Origin: Rhodoferax ferrireducens T118 | Lineage (GTDB): Bacteria > Pseudomonadota > Gammaproteobacteria > Burkholderiales > Burkholderiaceae_C | Assembly (NCBI RefSeq): GCF_000013605.1 | Contig: NC_007908.1 | Span: 1,488,001-1,552,000, forward strand | Direction of reading: 5' to 3' | Length of the DNA: 64,000 nucleotides | Shown here: positions 8,463 to 17,356 of the stretch, piece after piece | How positions within the stretch are numbered: position 1 is the first letter of the stretch | How the letters are laid out: every line of letters starts with the position of its first letter | Made by a program: the position numbers and the translations under genes | The notes under the pieces: generated by a model | What the model was told of the DNA's origin: nothing | What the model saw: only the letters and a program-made list of their open reading frames with translations | Databases searched by the model: none

Positions 8463-9593
8463 TTACTTGCGCGGCTCACCCTGCGCGTTGACGGTCACGG
8501 TCGGGCCGGGGGGGGCGGTCATCTGGACGCGATGCTCCTGACCCCGGAAGTTGTAGGTGACGTCCCAGTACTGGGGTCTCTGGTTGGGTACGGTTTCGCA
8601 GCGCCGAACGTCCTGGGTTGCGGTCTGCGGTGTGCCGCCGTTGACGTTGGCGCCGATGGCGGCTCCAGCGATCGCGCCACCCGCAGTGGCGAGATCCTTG
8701 CCGGTTCCGCCGCCGACCTGGTGCCCGAGAATGCCACCCAGCAGGGCGCCGGCAATCGCGCCCGGGACGTTGGTATTGCTCTGGTTCTGGGCGACTTGCT
8801 CGCGATCGACCCAGCAGCGCTGCTCAGGCGTGCCCATCACTGCACGCACGGAGGTGACGTTGGCTTCAAACAGCCGTTCGTCGCGGCGCGGACGGAAATC
8901 GGGGGCAGCCACTGGCTCCGGCGCCGCAACGGGTGCGGGCGCATAACGACGGTCATTGCCGCGCGCGTTGTCGTCCAGGATTCGCACTGACGAGATGCGG
9001 TCGTTCAAGCCCATGGCTCTGAGTGAGCCATAACTGCCCTGGCGCAAAACCACGCAGCGACCCTGGAACCGGACATCGTCGCAAACCTCCCAGCCCTCGC
9101 CCACCACCACCGCCGATGAGGCGCGGTCATTGAAGCCAAAGCGGTCAAAGTTGTTGATCTGCCTCTCCGTGGTGAAAGACTGGCCGCCGAAACCCTCATT
9201 TTCATAGAAGGTAATCTGCGCGTTTGCCGGCGCAGCCACTGGCGCGGGCGCATAGCGCTGGTCATCAATGCGGGCGTTGCGGCTCACGGCGCGCACCGAT
9301 GAGATGCGGTTATTCAAGCCCATCGCATCGAGTGACGGGTACTGGCCTGGGCGCAACACGACACAGCGACCGTTGAAGCGCGCGTCTTCGCACACCTCCC
9401 AGCGCTCACCGGCCACTACCGCCGACGAGGCGCGGTCGTTGAATCCCCTGCGAGCCAGGTTATCCACCGTCCTTGAGGTGGTGAACGATTGGCCTTGAAA
9501 ACCATTCTGTTCGTAAAAAGTAACCTGCGCTGACGCTTGCGCGGCCATGGCCACGGCGGTTACTGCCAATGCGTTTTTCAATAATGCGTTCAT
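8463..9593 (-). CDS. Secreted double beta/gamma-crystallin protein with glycine-zipper 2TM domain
   Basis: A 376-residue protein with a cleavable signal peptide (residues 1-22, ending ASA). Two tandem beta/gamma-crystallin domains follow (24-102 and 126-204), each with a FYExxGFxGQSFTT Greek-key strand and paired N-D/N-x-x-S-S calcium motifs (NDRASS, NNRISS, NDRASS, NDRISS). The two copies are near-duplicates joined by RYAPAPVAAP linkers. Residues 278-317 form a glycine zipper (GAIAGALLGGILGHQVGGG, GGAIAGAAIGANV), as in 17-kDa surface antigens and SlyB. The C-terminus carries a short beta domain with two Cys. It probably acts in the periplasm or at the outer membrane; the function is unknown. 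Confidence 0.85.
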   Translation of the reverse strand: MNALLKNALAVTAVAMAAQASAQVTFYEQNGFQGQSFTTSRTVDNLARRGFNDRASSAVVAGERWEVCEDARFNGRCVVLRPGQYPSLDAMGLNNRISSVRAVSRNARIDDQRYAPAPVAAPANAQITFYENEGFGGQSFTTERQINNFDRFGFNDRASSAVVVGEGWEVCDDVRFQGRCVVLRQGSYGSLRAMGLNDRISSVRILDDNARGNDRRYAPAPVAAPEPVAAPDFRPRRDERLFEANVTSVRAVMGTPEQRCWVDREQVAQNQSNTNVPGAIAGALLGGILGHQVGGGTGKDLATAGGAIAGAAIGANVNGGTPQTATQDVRRCETVPNQRPQYWDVTYNFRGQEHRVQMTAPPGPTVTVNAQGEPRK

Positions 9594-9751
9594 TCGTTGT
9601 TCCTGTAGATAGTTATGGTGGGTTGCCCATCCTCACCGACGTGCTGCTGGCCTCCAGAAGACAAGTAACACAGCCGCAACTGTCGTCTCCCTTCCAGGTG
9701 GCGTCTGTGCGGCAGCCAACATAAGCCGGGAAACCCATGGGTCGACCTGAT

Positions 9752-9801
9752 CTGCTATTTTTTAAATAGCTGCTTGCCTATAATTGACGGGGGCTAGGGC
9801 T
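9752..9801. repeat. Dispersed palindromic repeat, copy 3
   Basis: Opposite orientation to copy 1: TGCTATTTTTTAAATAGCTG followed by GACGGGGGCTAGGGC. It lies in the 445-bp gap between the crystallin-like gene and trhP. The rest of that gap (9594-10038) shows no gene I can support. Confidence 0.65.
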
Positions 9802-10038
9802 GAAATTGACTTGTTAGTCAGCGACCGGCGCGGCCGCTTCTTCGACGCCCATATTGACGCCTGCCGATTGGCCTTGTCATGACGAGAACTGCGGCAGAAC
9901 CGATAATCAGCGACCCGTGACGCGTTGTCACCCTCTTTCTTCAAGACGGAATCCATTGATGTCAATTGTCCCCATCACCCTGTTTCTCACGCCCAAGCCA
10001 GCGGGCACGCGGCCTGTCGGCCTGGCCGGAGTCCGGGC

Positions 10039-11397
10039 ATGAGCTTGAAAAAACCTGAGCTGCTGGCGCCGGCAGGGTCGCTGACCATGCTGGAGACTGC
10101 TTTTGCCTTTGGCGCCACGGCCATCTACGCGGGCCAGCCGCGCTACAGCTTGCGCGTGCGCAACAATGACTTTGGCGCCATCGAGGTGCTGCAGCAGGGC
10201 ATCGAGCGGGCGCATGGGCTGGGCAACAAGTTCTATCTGGTGTCCAACATCTTCCCGCATGGCAACAAAATCAAGAGCTATGTGCAAAACATGGCGCCGG
10301 TGATTGCGCTCAAGCCCGACGCCATGATCATGTCCGACCCCGGTCTGATCATGATGGTGCGCGAGACCTGGCCCGAGATGGAAATTCACCTCTCGGTGCA
10401 GGCCAACACGGTCAATGCCGCCGCCGTGCGCTTCTGGAAGAGCGTCGGTGTCAGCCGGGTGATCCTGTCGCGTGAGTTATCGCTGGATCAGGTGGAGCAA
10501 ATCCGCCAGGACTGCCCGGACACCGAGCTTGAAGTGTTTGTGCACGGGGCGCTGTGTATTGCTTATTCGGGGCGCTGTCTGTTGTCGGGTTACTTCAACC
10601 ACCGCGATGCCAACCAGGGCAGTTGCACCAACTCCTGCCGCTGGGATTACAAAACCTTGCCCGGCGTGGTCGATGCCTGCGGCGACATTCTGGCACCCCA
10701 GGCTGCTACGGAGCGTGAGCAGGAGCAGGCCCAACGCGGCGCGGCCCCGGATCAGGTTTACGTGATCGAAGAAGGCCAGCGCCCCGGCAGCTACATGCCG
10801 ATTGAAGAAGACGAGCACGGCACCTACGTCATGAACTCCAAGGACTTGCGCGCCATCGAGCATGTCAAGCGCCTGGTCGAGATCGGCGTCGATTCGCTCA
10901 AGATCGAGGGCCGCACCAAAAGCCCGTATTACGTGGCGCGCACGGTGCAGAGTTATGCCCGGGCGATTGACGACGCCGTGGCGGGGCGCGAGCTGGACCC
11001 CGCCTTGCTCGGTCAGCTTGAAGGGCTGGCCAACCGGGGTTACACCTCGGGCTTTTTCCAGCGCCACACGCCGGAGTCCACGCAAAATTACCTGCGCGGT
11101 TATTCCGAGTCGGGACGCAGCCTGTATGTGGGCGATGTGGCGCTGTTTGACCAGGCGCGTGGGCTGGCGCAAGTGATTGTGAAGAACCGTTTTGCGGTGG
11201 GTGACTGGCTGGAGATCATCCACCCGGGCGGCAACTCTGATCTGCAACTCGAGCGCATGGAGAATGCCGACGGGCAAGCCGTGACGGTGGCACCCGGCAG
11301 TGGCCACGTCGTCTGGTTGCCCTTGCCCGCGCATGCGGTCGGCGCCTTCGTGGCGCGCTACGTGGCGGCGCCGGAATCTGAAGCCGCGAGCGCCTGA
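10039..11397 (+). CDS. trhP: U32-family tRNA hydroxylation protein TrhP (YegQ)
   Basis: A 452-residue U32 'peptidase' family protein. The N-terminus KKPELLAPAGSLTMLETAFAFGA and the cysteine-rich core (CIAYSGRCLLSGYFNHRDAN, then GSCTNSCRW) match the YegQ/TrhP subgroup, which acts with TrhO in forming 5-hydroxyuridine at tRNA position 34. The four Cys probably hold an Fe-S cluster. SLKIEGRTKSPYYVA is the second signature. The C-terminal domain (~350-450) is the beta-barrel add-on of this subgroup. The frame is open upstream to 9925, but similarity starts at MSLKKPEL, so ATG 10039 is chosen. Confidence 0.93.
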   Translation: MSLKKPELLAPAGSLTMLETAFAFGATAIYAGQPRYSLRVRNNDFGAIEVLQQGIERAHGLGNKFYLVSNIFPHGNKIKSYVQNMAPVIALKPDAMIMSDPGLIMMVRETWPEMEIHLSVQANTVNAAAVRFWKSVGVSRVILSRELSLDQVEQIRQDCPDTELEVFVHGALCIAYSGRCLLSGYFNHRDANQGSCTNSCRWDYKTLPGVVDACGDILAPQAATEREQEQAQRGAAPDQVYVIEEGQRPGSYMPIEEDEHGTYVMNSKDLRAIEHVKRLVEIGVDSLKIEGRTKSPYYVARTVQSYARAIDDAVAGRELDPALLGQLEGLANRGYTSGFFQRHTPESTQNYLRGYSESGRSLYVGDVALFDQARGLAQVIVKNRFAVGDWLEIIHPGGNSDLQLERMENADGQAVTVAPGSGHVVWLPLPAHAVGAFVARYVAAPESEAASA

Positions 11398-11406
11398 GAG
11401 AGCGTC

Positions 11407-11832
11407 ATGACCAAACCTGCCGCCTCGCCCCTGCTGCAAATCAACGAAGCCGAGGTTGAACTCTCGGCCATCCGGGCACAAGGGGCGGGCGGGCAAAACG
11501 TCAACAAGGTGTCCAGCGCGATTCATCTGCGCTTTGACATTGCGGCCTCCTCCCTGCCGCAGGACGTCAAAGAGCGCTTGCTCGCGCTGCATGACAGCCG
11601 CATCACCAAGGACGGTGTGCTGGTGATCAAGGCGCAGCAACAGCGCACGCAGGAGATGAACCGGCTGGACGCCTTGATGCGCTTGCATGAATTGGTCAAC
11701 AGTGTGGCGCTGGCGCCCAAGACCCGCCGCGCCACCAAGCCCAGCTACGCATCGAAGCAAAGGCTGCGCGTCGCCAAGAGCCAGCGTGCCGAGATCAAGG
11801 CCTTGCGCGGCCGGGTTGACGCGCAATCCTGA
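11407..11832 (+). CDS. arfB: Alternative ribosome-rescue factor ArfB (YaeJ)
   Basis: A 141-residue peptidyl-tRNA hydrolase of the class I release-factor family. The GAGGQNVNKVSSAIHLRF block (residues ~30-47) contains the catalytic GGQ. The C-terminus is a basic tail (KTRRATKPSYASKQRLRVAKSQRAEIKALRGR) of the type that enters the empty mRNA channel of stalled ribosomes. Length and lack of a codon-recognition domain match ArfB rather than RF1/RF2. It starts 9 bp after trhP and is probably cotranscribed with it. Confidence 0.95.
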   Translation: MTKPAASPLLQINEAEVELSAIRAQGAGGQNVNKVSSAIHLRFDIAASSLPQDVKERLLALHDSRITKDGVLVIKAQQQRTQEMNRLDALMRLHELVNSVALAPKTRRATKPSYASKQRLRVAKSQRAEIKALRGRVDAQS

Positions 11833-11957
11833 CCGGGCGAGGCGCTGTTCAACGGCGCTGTGGCCGATGCGCGATTTTTCGCGCGCCCGCGTTGCGCAAC
11901 ATCAAGTCCCCTTGCCAGCAGCGTTTCTATGCTGTCCATTTATCCAAGGAGGTCAAC

Positions 11958-12548
11958 ATGGACGCACGACGTATTGTCCTGATTCAAGGTCACCCTGACG
12001 CCTTGATGCCTCATCTGGGCCACGCGCTGGAAGACGCTTATGCCCAGGGCGCCGAGACCGGGGGGCACGAGGTGCGCCGGGTGGCCGTGGCGCAACTCGA
12101 TTTCCCGCTGCTGCGCAGCGAGGAGGCCTGGAAGGATGGTGCCTTGCCAGCGGCGCTGGCACAGGCGCAGACCGACATTGCCTGGGCCCAGCATATCGTG
12201 CTGTTCTTCCCGCTCTGGCTGGGCGACATGCCGGCCCTGCTCAAGGGCTTTCTGGAGCAGGTGGCGCGGCCTGGTTTTGCGTTCCAGCCGCAAGGGGACA
12301 ACCTGTTCGCCAGGAAGGGCTTGAGCGGGCGTTCCGCCCGGGTGGTGGTCACCATGGGCATGCCGGCCTTGCTGTACCGGTGGTACTTTCGGGCCCACAG
12401 CGTCAAGAATCTGGAACGCAACATACTGGGCTTTGTCGGTATTGCCCCGGTCAACGAGACCTTGATCGGCATGGTGGACAAGCTGGGTGACGCGGGCGTG
12501 CAGAAGTGGACGGACAAGCTGCGCCAACTGGGCGCCGCCGCGCAATAG
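11958..12548 (+). CDS. NAD(P)H-dependent oxidoreductase, flavodoxin-like fold
   Basis: A 196-residue protein of the Flavodoxin_2 (NQO/KefF/MdaB) family. The N-terminal RIVLIQGHPD strand-loop and the HIVLFFPLWLGDMPALLKGFLEQV block form the flavin-binding face and dimer segment of such quinone reductases. AAGGAGGT at 11946-11953 lies 4 nt before the ATG at 11958; this strong ribosome-binding site sets the start. The substrate cannot be told; quinone or azo-compound reduction is typical for the fold. Confidence 0.85.
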   Translation: MDARRIVLIQGHPDALMPHLGHALEDAYAQGAETGGHEVRRVAVAQLDFPLLRSEEAWKDGALPAALAQAQTDIAWAQHIVLFFPLWLGDMPALLKGFLEQVARPGFAFQPQGDNLFARKGLSGRSARVVVTMGMPALLYRWYFRAHSVKNLERNILGFVGIAPVNETLIGMVDKLGDAGVQKWTDKLRQLGAAAQ

Positions 12549-12601
12549 GACAATAGCGGGTTCGGCGAGCCCGCCTGAATCGGCAAAAGGAAGAAAAGAG
12601 A

Positions 12602-13552
12602 ATGGCAATCCAGTGGTTTCCGGGTCATATGCATTTGACCCACAAAGCGATTCAGGAACGGATCAAGAACATCGATGTGGTGATTGAGCTGCTGGACGCG
12701 CGCCTGCCAGGGTCGAGCGCCAACCCGATGCTGGCCGAGCTCACGGCGGGCAAGCCAGCGCTCAAAGTCTTGAACAAACAAGACCTGGCCGACCCTGCCC
12801 GCACGGCCTTGTGGCTGGCGCATTACAACGCTCAGCCGGGCACCCGGGCGATTGGGCTGGATGCCAGCGTTACTGCGCCCGCCAAGGCGCTGATCAAGGA
12901 GTGTTTTGCGCTGGCCCCCAGTCGCGGTGGCATGGTCAAGCCGATGCGGGTGCTGATTTGTGGCATCCCCAATGTGGGCAAGTCCACGTTGATCAACACC
13001 CTGACCGGCAAACGCGCCACCAAGACCGGCGATGAGGCGGGCATCACCAAGCTGGAGCAGCGCATTTCGCTGGCCGATGATTTTTACCTGTATGACACAC
13101 CCGGCATGTTGTGGCCGCGCATCATCGTGGCCAAGAGCGGCTACAACCTGGCCGCCAGCGGCGCCATCGGTCGCAACGCGTTCAACGAGGAAGAGGTGGC
13201 GCTGGAACTGCTGGCTTACCTGAAAGTGCATTACGCCCCCTTGCTGGCGGCGCGCTACAAGCTTGACGTGGTGGACAGCCTGCAAGACGAGGAATTGCTG
13301 GAGGCGATTGGCCGCAAGCGCGGCGCGCTGCAGAGTGGCAAGGGGGTTAATCTGCAAAAAGCGGGCGAGATTGTGATTTACGACTTTCGTGCCGCCGCAC
13401 TGGGTCGCATCACGCTGGAAACCCCGCAGGAATTTGCGCAGTGGCTGGCCGAGGGGCAAAAGCTCGATGCCGCGCGCCAGGTCAAGAAGGATGCGATTGA
13501 ACTCGACCGCAAGATTCGGTTCAAGCAGATTGCGCGTCCGGCTTCTTCATGA
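12602..13552 (+). CDS. ylqF: Ribosome biogenesis GTPase YlqF/RbgA
   Basis: A 316-residue circularly permuted GTPase. The N-terminus WFPGHMHLTHKAI is diagnostic of the YlqF group. G4 (LNKQDLAD) precedes G1 (GIPNVGKST) and G3 (YDTPGMLWP), as expected for the permuted fold. The C-terminal helical domain carries the GIxLKK-like segment around residue 245. Members act in late 50S subunit maturation. The 3' end overlaps the convergent ferredoxin gene by 6 bp. Confidence 0.93.
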   Translation: MAIQWFPGHMHLTHKAIQERIKNIDVVIELLDARLPGSSANPMLAELTAGKPALKVLNKQDLADPARTALWLAHYNAQPGTRAIGLDASVTAPAKALIKECFALAPSRGGMVKPMRVLICGIPNVGKSTLINTLTGKRATKTGDEAGITKLEQRISLADDFYLYDTPGMLWPRIIVAKSGYNLAASGAIGRNAFNEEEVALELLAYLKVHYAPLLAARYKLDVVDSLQDEELLEAIGRKRGALQSGKGVNLQKAGEIVIYDFRAAALGRITLETPQEFAQWLAEGQKLDAARQVKKDAIELDRKIRFKQIARPASS

Positions 13553-13840
13553 ATCCCGGCGCAAGGTCAAATCCGAACATGGAAATGCGACACAGGGCAG
13601 CACATAGCCTTCGAGTTTTTCCTCGGCACTCAGACCCGGCCATTCGATCTCGTAGCGCACCCGGCCCTGCACCAGTTGGCCGATGCAGGTGCGGCAGGTG
13701 CCGTTGCGGCAGGAGCTGGGCCAGTCCAGGCCGCCTTGCTCCAGCGACAGCAGCAGCGGTTGATTTGACCAGGCGTCAAACTGCTGCCCGCTTGGTGCGA
13801 CACTGGCGATGAAAAATGGGGGTGCTTCGGTACTGCTCAT
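13547..13840 (-). CDS. Small [2Fe-2S] ferredoxin-like protein
   Basis: A 97-residue plant-type ferredoxin domain. The cluster ligands are C44, C49, C52 and C83 (SSCRNGTCRTCIG and VLPCVAFP), the C-X4-C-X2-C...C pattern with a last spacing of 30. There is no transit or signal sequence and no fused reductase. The electron-transfer partner is unknown and no oxygenase or reductase gene is adjacent. Confidence 0.88.
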   Translation of the reverse strand: MSSTEAPPFFIASVAPSGQQFDAWSNQPLLLSLEQGGLDWPSSCRNGTCRTCIGQLVQGRVRYEIEWPGLSAEEKLEGYVLPCVAFPCSDLTLRRDS

Positions 13841-13865
13841 TTTTGCATTATATTTGCATTAAATC

Positions 13866-13915
13866 CGGCTGTAGCCCCCGTATCTACTGCTTAACTAGCT
13901 ATAAGATAAATAGCA
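13866..13915. repeat. Dispersed palindromic repeat, copy 4
   Basis: GGCTGTAGCCCCCGT, then CTACTGC, then TAGCTATAAGATAAATAGCA. It fills most of the gap between the divergent ferredoxin and DHH genes and probably overlaps their promoters. Confidence 0.65.
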
Positions 13916-13938
13916 TATTTCAATAACTCCGATTGTCC

Positions 13939-14865
13939 ATGAAAACTATTCTTCCCCTGAGTCTCCTGGTTAAACCCGAGCTCAACGACCCGCAGCCGCT
14001 TGTTCTTTACCATGGCCGCAACTGCCCCGACGGTTTCGCGGCGGCGCTGGCAGCCTGGCTGTATTACGCGGGTCAGGCCGAATTTCTGGGGCTTGACCAT
14101 GGCGACATCAAGTCGATCACCGACCTGCCCGCGCTTGACGGTCGTGCTGTTTATATCCTCGACTTTTCCTTCTCCCCTCAGATCACGCGCCAGATCGAAG
14201 AGCGCGCCGCCAAGCTGGTGATGCTCGATCACCACAAGAGCGCCGCTGACAAGCTGACGGGTTTTGCCTGCCGCTGCGGCGTGGTGCATTTCGACATGCA
14301 CAAGTCCGGCGCGCGCCTGGCCTGGGAGTTCTTTCACCCCGAGCAGGCCGTGCCCGACCTGGTGCGTTTTGTTGAGGACCGCGACATCTGGGTCTGGCAA
14401 TACCCCGAGAGTGCCGGTTTCCTGGCGGCATTGGACATGGAACCGTTCGAGTTTGAGCGCTGGCGCGATATTGCGGCGTTTGATGCGGCGCAGCTGGCCA
14501 GCTACGTGGAGCGCGGCCGCGCCATGGACGAGAAGTTCAGCAAGCTGGCCTTGGACATCGCCGAGGGCGCGCAGCCCATCAGCTTCAATGGTCAGCGCGG
14601 GCTGATGGTCAATGCGCCCGGCATTTTTCACAGTCTGGTGGGTGAAATTTTGAGCAAGAAAAGTGGCACGTTTGCCTTGATGTGGAGCGTCGACAAGAGC
14701 GGTCTGGTCAAGGCGGGCCTGCGCTCGCAACGCGGCTTCAGTTGCATTCCCCTGGCTGAAAGCATGGACGGCGGTGGCCACGCGCAGGCTTGCGGCTTCA
14801 AGATGACACTGGATCGGCTGCCCGAGCTGCTGAGCGGCAGGCTTGACGCCCTGGTAACGCAATAG
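13939..14865 (+). CDS. DHH-family phosphoesterase
   Basis: A 308-residue protein. YHGRNCPDGFAAALAAW near the N-terminus, AVYILDFSF and the MLDHHKSA motif are metal-binding parts of the DHH domain. The C-terminal DHHA1-like part ends in ESMDGGGHAQACGFKM. Relatives hydrolyse phosphodiesters such as nanoRNA, cyclic dinucleotides or bisphosphonucleotides; the substrate here cannot be told. ATG 13939 is preferred to a TTG two codons upstream. Its end faces cbbM, 37 bp away. Confidence 0.83.
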   Translation: MKTILPLSLLVKPELNDPQPLVLYHGRNCPDGFAAALAAWLYYAGQAEFLGLDHGDIKSITDLPALDGRAVYILDFSFSPQITRQIEERAAKLVMLDHHKSAADKLTGFACRCGVVHFDMHKSGARLAWEFFHPEQAVPDLVRFVEDRDIWVWQYPESAGFLAALDMEPFEFERWRDIAAFDAAQLASYVERGRAMDEKFSKLALDIAEGAQPISFNGQRGLMVNAPGIFHSLVGEILSKKSGTFALMWSVDKSGLVKAGLRSQRGFSCIPLAESMDGGGHAQACGFKMTLDRLPELLSGRLDALVTQ

Positions 14866-14902
14866 GACACACTTCTGGCGGCAGGCCGGCCGCTCGTTGG
14901 CG

Positions 14903-16282
14903 TCAGGCGCCGACGCCCAACTTGTCGCGCCAGCCCGCAAACAGCCGATCCGCGTCTTGCGGGAAGGATTCAAAAGCGCGGGCAAATTCCCGGTGCTCTT
15001 TGGCCCATTCAATCGGGTCGGCACCGGCCTTCCAGCATTCGTAGGCCTGGCGCAGAGAAACCGCACCAGCGGCGGGTGAGTCAAGGTGACCGTAAGAGCC
15101 GCCGCCTGCGGTGTTGATGATGTTGCCGTGGCCCAGGTTGTCAAAGAAGCCCGGCAGGCGCAGCGCGTTCATGCCGCCCGAGACGATCGGCGTGGTCGGC
15201 TTGATGCCGTACCACTTCTGGAAATAAACCGGCCCCTGGCACTCGTCGCGCTCAATCATGTAGGCCATCACCCGGTCGTCGCCCGCGCCTTCCATCTTGC
15301 CGTGCCCCATGGTGCCGACGTGGATGCCCGAGGCGCCCTGCAGGCGGCTCATCTTGGCCAGCACCAAGGCGGTGTAGCCGCGCTTGGATGAGGGCGATGT
15401 CACCATGCCGTGGCCGCCCCGGTGGTAGTGCAGGTATTGGTTGGGGTACTGGCGCCGAGCAGTGGTGACCATGCCGGGGCCGCCGACAAAACCATCGACC
15501 AGAAACGCCAGTTTGTCGGCGTCGGCGCCAAAGGTTTCCAGCGCAAAGTCAGCGCGGGCACACATTTCAAAATGGTCGTCGGCCGTGATGTTCATCGAGA
15601 ACAGCTTGGCCTGGCCGGTTTCGTCCTGGGCGCGCTTGAGCGCGTCATACACCAGCGGCAAGGTCTTTTTGATCGGCGAAAACACCTGGTTGCCTTGCGG
15701 CTCGTCGTTTTTGATGAAGTCGCCCCCCAGCCAGAATTGGTAAGCCGCCTGGGCAAACGGTTCGGGGCGTAGACCGAGTTTGGGTTTGATGATGGTACCG
15801 ACAATAAAGCCGCCGTCTTTGACCGGGCGGCCCAAAATGCGCCACAAATCGCTGATGTCTTTGGCCGGTCCGTCAAACATCTGGATGACGCGCTCGGGCA
15901 CGTAAAAATCGATCATTTTGGCGTGCTTGATGTCACCCATGCCCTGGTTGTTGCCAACAGCCAGCGTCAGGAAGGACACCAGCATGAAGCGCCCGTCGGT
16001 GATGTTGCGGTCAAACAGCGCCAGCGGGTAGGCAATGCGCATGTCCTCGGTGGCCTCATTGACGTAGTACACCAGCGCGTCCACATCTCTGGTGAAATCG
16101 TCGGTGGTGCACACCTCCACGTTGGTGCCGGTCGAGGACTCGGCGGCAAAGTGGGCCGCGGCCTCCAGATAATTCAGCCCGTCTTTGGGGGCCATTTTGT
16201 AGGCGCACAGAATGTGCTGGCCCCCTGCAATGAGGGCGGCTTCCTGGAGGCTTAGGTCAGCGTAGCGCTTGGATTGGTCCAT
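14903..16282 (-). CDS. cbbM: Form II ribulose-1,5-bisphosphate carboxylase/oxygenase
   Basis: A 459-residue form II RuBisCO. Key residues fall at R. rubrum numbering: K166 in TIIKPKLG, the carbamylated K191 with D193 and E194 in [14 protein letters not shown], and loop 6 Lys in [10 protein letters not shown]. No small subunit gene is present, as expected for form II, which works as a dimer of large chains at low O2 and high CO2. ATG 16282 is preceded by GGAG 8 nt upstream; an in-frame extension to 16327 lacks family similarity. It lies 111 bp downstream of prk, with two palindromes in the gap that suggest its own promoter. Confidence 0.97.
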   Translation of the reverse strand: MDQSKRYADLSLQEAALIAGGQHILCAYKMAPKDGLNYLEAAAHFAAESSTGTNVEVCTTDDFTRDVDALVYYVNEATEDMRIAYPLALFDRNITDGRFMLVSFLTLAVGNNQGMGDIKHAKMIDFYVPERVIQMFDGPAKDISDLWRILGRPVKDGGFIVGTIIKPKLGLRPEPFAQAAYQFWLGGDFIKNDEPQGNQVFSPIKKTLPLVYDALKRAQDETGQAKLFSMNITADDHFEMCARADFALETFGADADKLAFLVDGFVGGPGMVTTARRQYPNQYLHYHRGGHGMVTSPSSKRGYTALVLAKMSRLQGASGIHVGTMGHGKMEGAGDDRVMAYMIERDECQGPVYFQKWYGIKPTTPIVSGGMNALRLPGFFDNLGHGNIINTAGGGSYGHLDSPAAGAVSLRQAYECWKAGADPIEWAKEHREFARAFESFPQDADRLFAGWRDKLGVGA

Positions 16283-16332
16283 GTGAAATCTCCGGTGGTG
16301 GGTGCTAATGGCTTGGACTATGGGCAAGGAAA

Positions 16333-16385
16333 TTCATCATGAAAATTCAAATAAATTGTCTGGTTGATCAGCTATTCATGATGAA
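16333..16385. promoter_or_regulatory. Twin palindromes upstream of cbbM (candidate operator)
   Basis: TTCATCATGAA (16333-16343) and TTCATGATGAA (16375-16385) are each perfect 5-bp inverted repeats around one base. They are also exact reverse complements of each other, with one more matching base pair outside, and sit 42 bp (four helical turns) apart. They lie 50-100 bp upstream of the cbbM start, just after prk. A LysR-type regulator such as CbbR is the obvious candidate, but this is inference. Confidence 0.45.
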
Positions 16386-16393
16386 TGAGCGGT

Positions 16394-17272
16394 TCAGCTG
16401 GTCACCTTTTTTTGCCGTTCCATCATTCGCCAGACAAAAGGCGTGAAGATCAGCTGCATGGCCAGTTCCATCTTGCCGCCGGGCACCACGATGGTGTTGG
16501 CGCGGCTCATGAAACTGTCGTCAATCATGCTGCGCAGGTACTGGAAATCGATGCCCTTGGGGTTGGCGAAACGGATCACCACCATGCTCTCGTCGGCGCT
16601 CGGAATGTCACGCGCAATGAACGGGTTGGAGGTGTCGACCATTGGCACGCGCTGGAAGTTGACATGAGTGTGCATGAACTGCGGGCAGATGTAGTTCACG
16701 TAATCGGGCATGCGCCGCAGGATCGTGTCGGTGACTGCCTCCAGGCTGTAGCCGCGCTGTTTCTTGTCGCGCCAGAGCTTCTGAATCCACTCCAGGTTGA
16801 TCACCGGCACTACACCAATCAGCAAATCGGGGTGCTGCGCGATGTTGACCTCGGGCGTAACCACGGCACCGTGCAGGCCTTCGTAAAACAGCAGGTCGGT
16901 GCCGCTCGGCACGTCTTCCCAGGGGGTGAAGGTGCCAGGCTCCTGCTTGTAGGGCGTGGCTTCTTCCGCGTCGTGCAGGTATTTGCGGCGCTTGCCAAGG
17001 CCGGTTTCGCCGTAGGCCCGAAACAGCTCGGCCAGCTCGGCAAACAGGTTGTTTTCGGGGCCAAAGTGGCTGAAGTTTTTGTTGCCCGCGGCTTCGGCTG
17101 CGGCTGCCTGGGCCTTCATGGCCTGGCGGTCAAAGCGGTGAAAGCTGTCGCCCTCAACCACAGCGGCCGTGATTTTTTCACGCCGAAAAATATTCTCGAA
17201 GGTGCGGGTCACCGAGGTGGTGCCGGCACCGCTGGAGCCGGTAATGGCGATGATGGGATGGCGTATCGACAT
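16394..17272 (-). CDS. prk: Phosphoribulokinase
   Basis: A 292-residue class I (proteobacterial) phosphoribulokinase, making ribulose-1,5-bisphosphate from ribulose-5-phosphate and ATP. The P-loop is AITGSSGAGTTSVT. VVEGDSFHRFDR, LLFYEGLHG (Walker B-like) and the FTPWEDVPSGTDLL region are family hallmarks. It is downstream of fbp on the same strand, 81 bp apart, with a repeat copy between them. Its product is the substrate of the adjacent CbbM. Confidence 0.97.
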   Translation of the reverse strand: MSIRHPIIAITGSSGAGTTSVTRTFENIFRREKITAAVVEGDSFHRFDRQAMKAQAAAAEAAGNKNFSHFGPENNLFAELAELFRAYGETGLGKRRKYLHDAEEATPYKQEPGTFTPWEDVPSGTDLLFYEGLHGAVVTPEVNIAQHPDLLIGVVPVINLEWIQKLWRDKKQRGYSLEAVTDTILRRMPDYVNYICPQFMHTHVNFQRVPMVDTSNPFIARDIPSADESMVVIRFANPKGIDFQYLRSMIDDSFMSRANTIVVPGGKMELAMQLIFTPFVWRMMERQKKVTS

Positions 17273-17312
17273 GGCGGGTTCTCCCCCTTTGGATAAAAAT
17301 TTATATGAAATA

Positions 17313-17356
17313 GGGCTCTAGCCCACGCTGAATAAGCGTGAGTAGCTATCAAATTA
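17313..17356. repeat. Dispersed palindromic repeat, copy 5
   Basis: GGGCTCTAGCCCACGCTGAA, then AGCGTGAGTAGCTATCAAATT. It occupies the fbp-prk gap, and the fbp stop codon (17354-17356) lies inside it. CACGCT...AGCGTG adds a second small hairpin. Confidence 0.65.

Noticed and set aside
10477..11826. 449-codon minus-strand frame opposite trhP/arfB
   Set aside because: It spans two well-supported genes on the other strand and has shadow-type composition.
12038..13459. 473-codon minus-strand frame opposite the oxidoreductase and ylqF genes
   Set aside because: It crosses an intergenic boundary of two real genes; no similarity.
16385..17296. 303-codon plus-strand frame opposite prk
   Set aside because: prk is certain; the antisense frame has no features.
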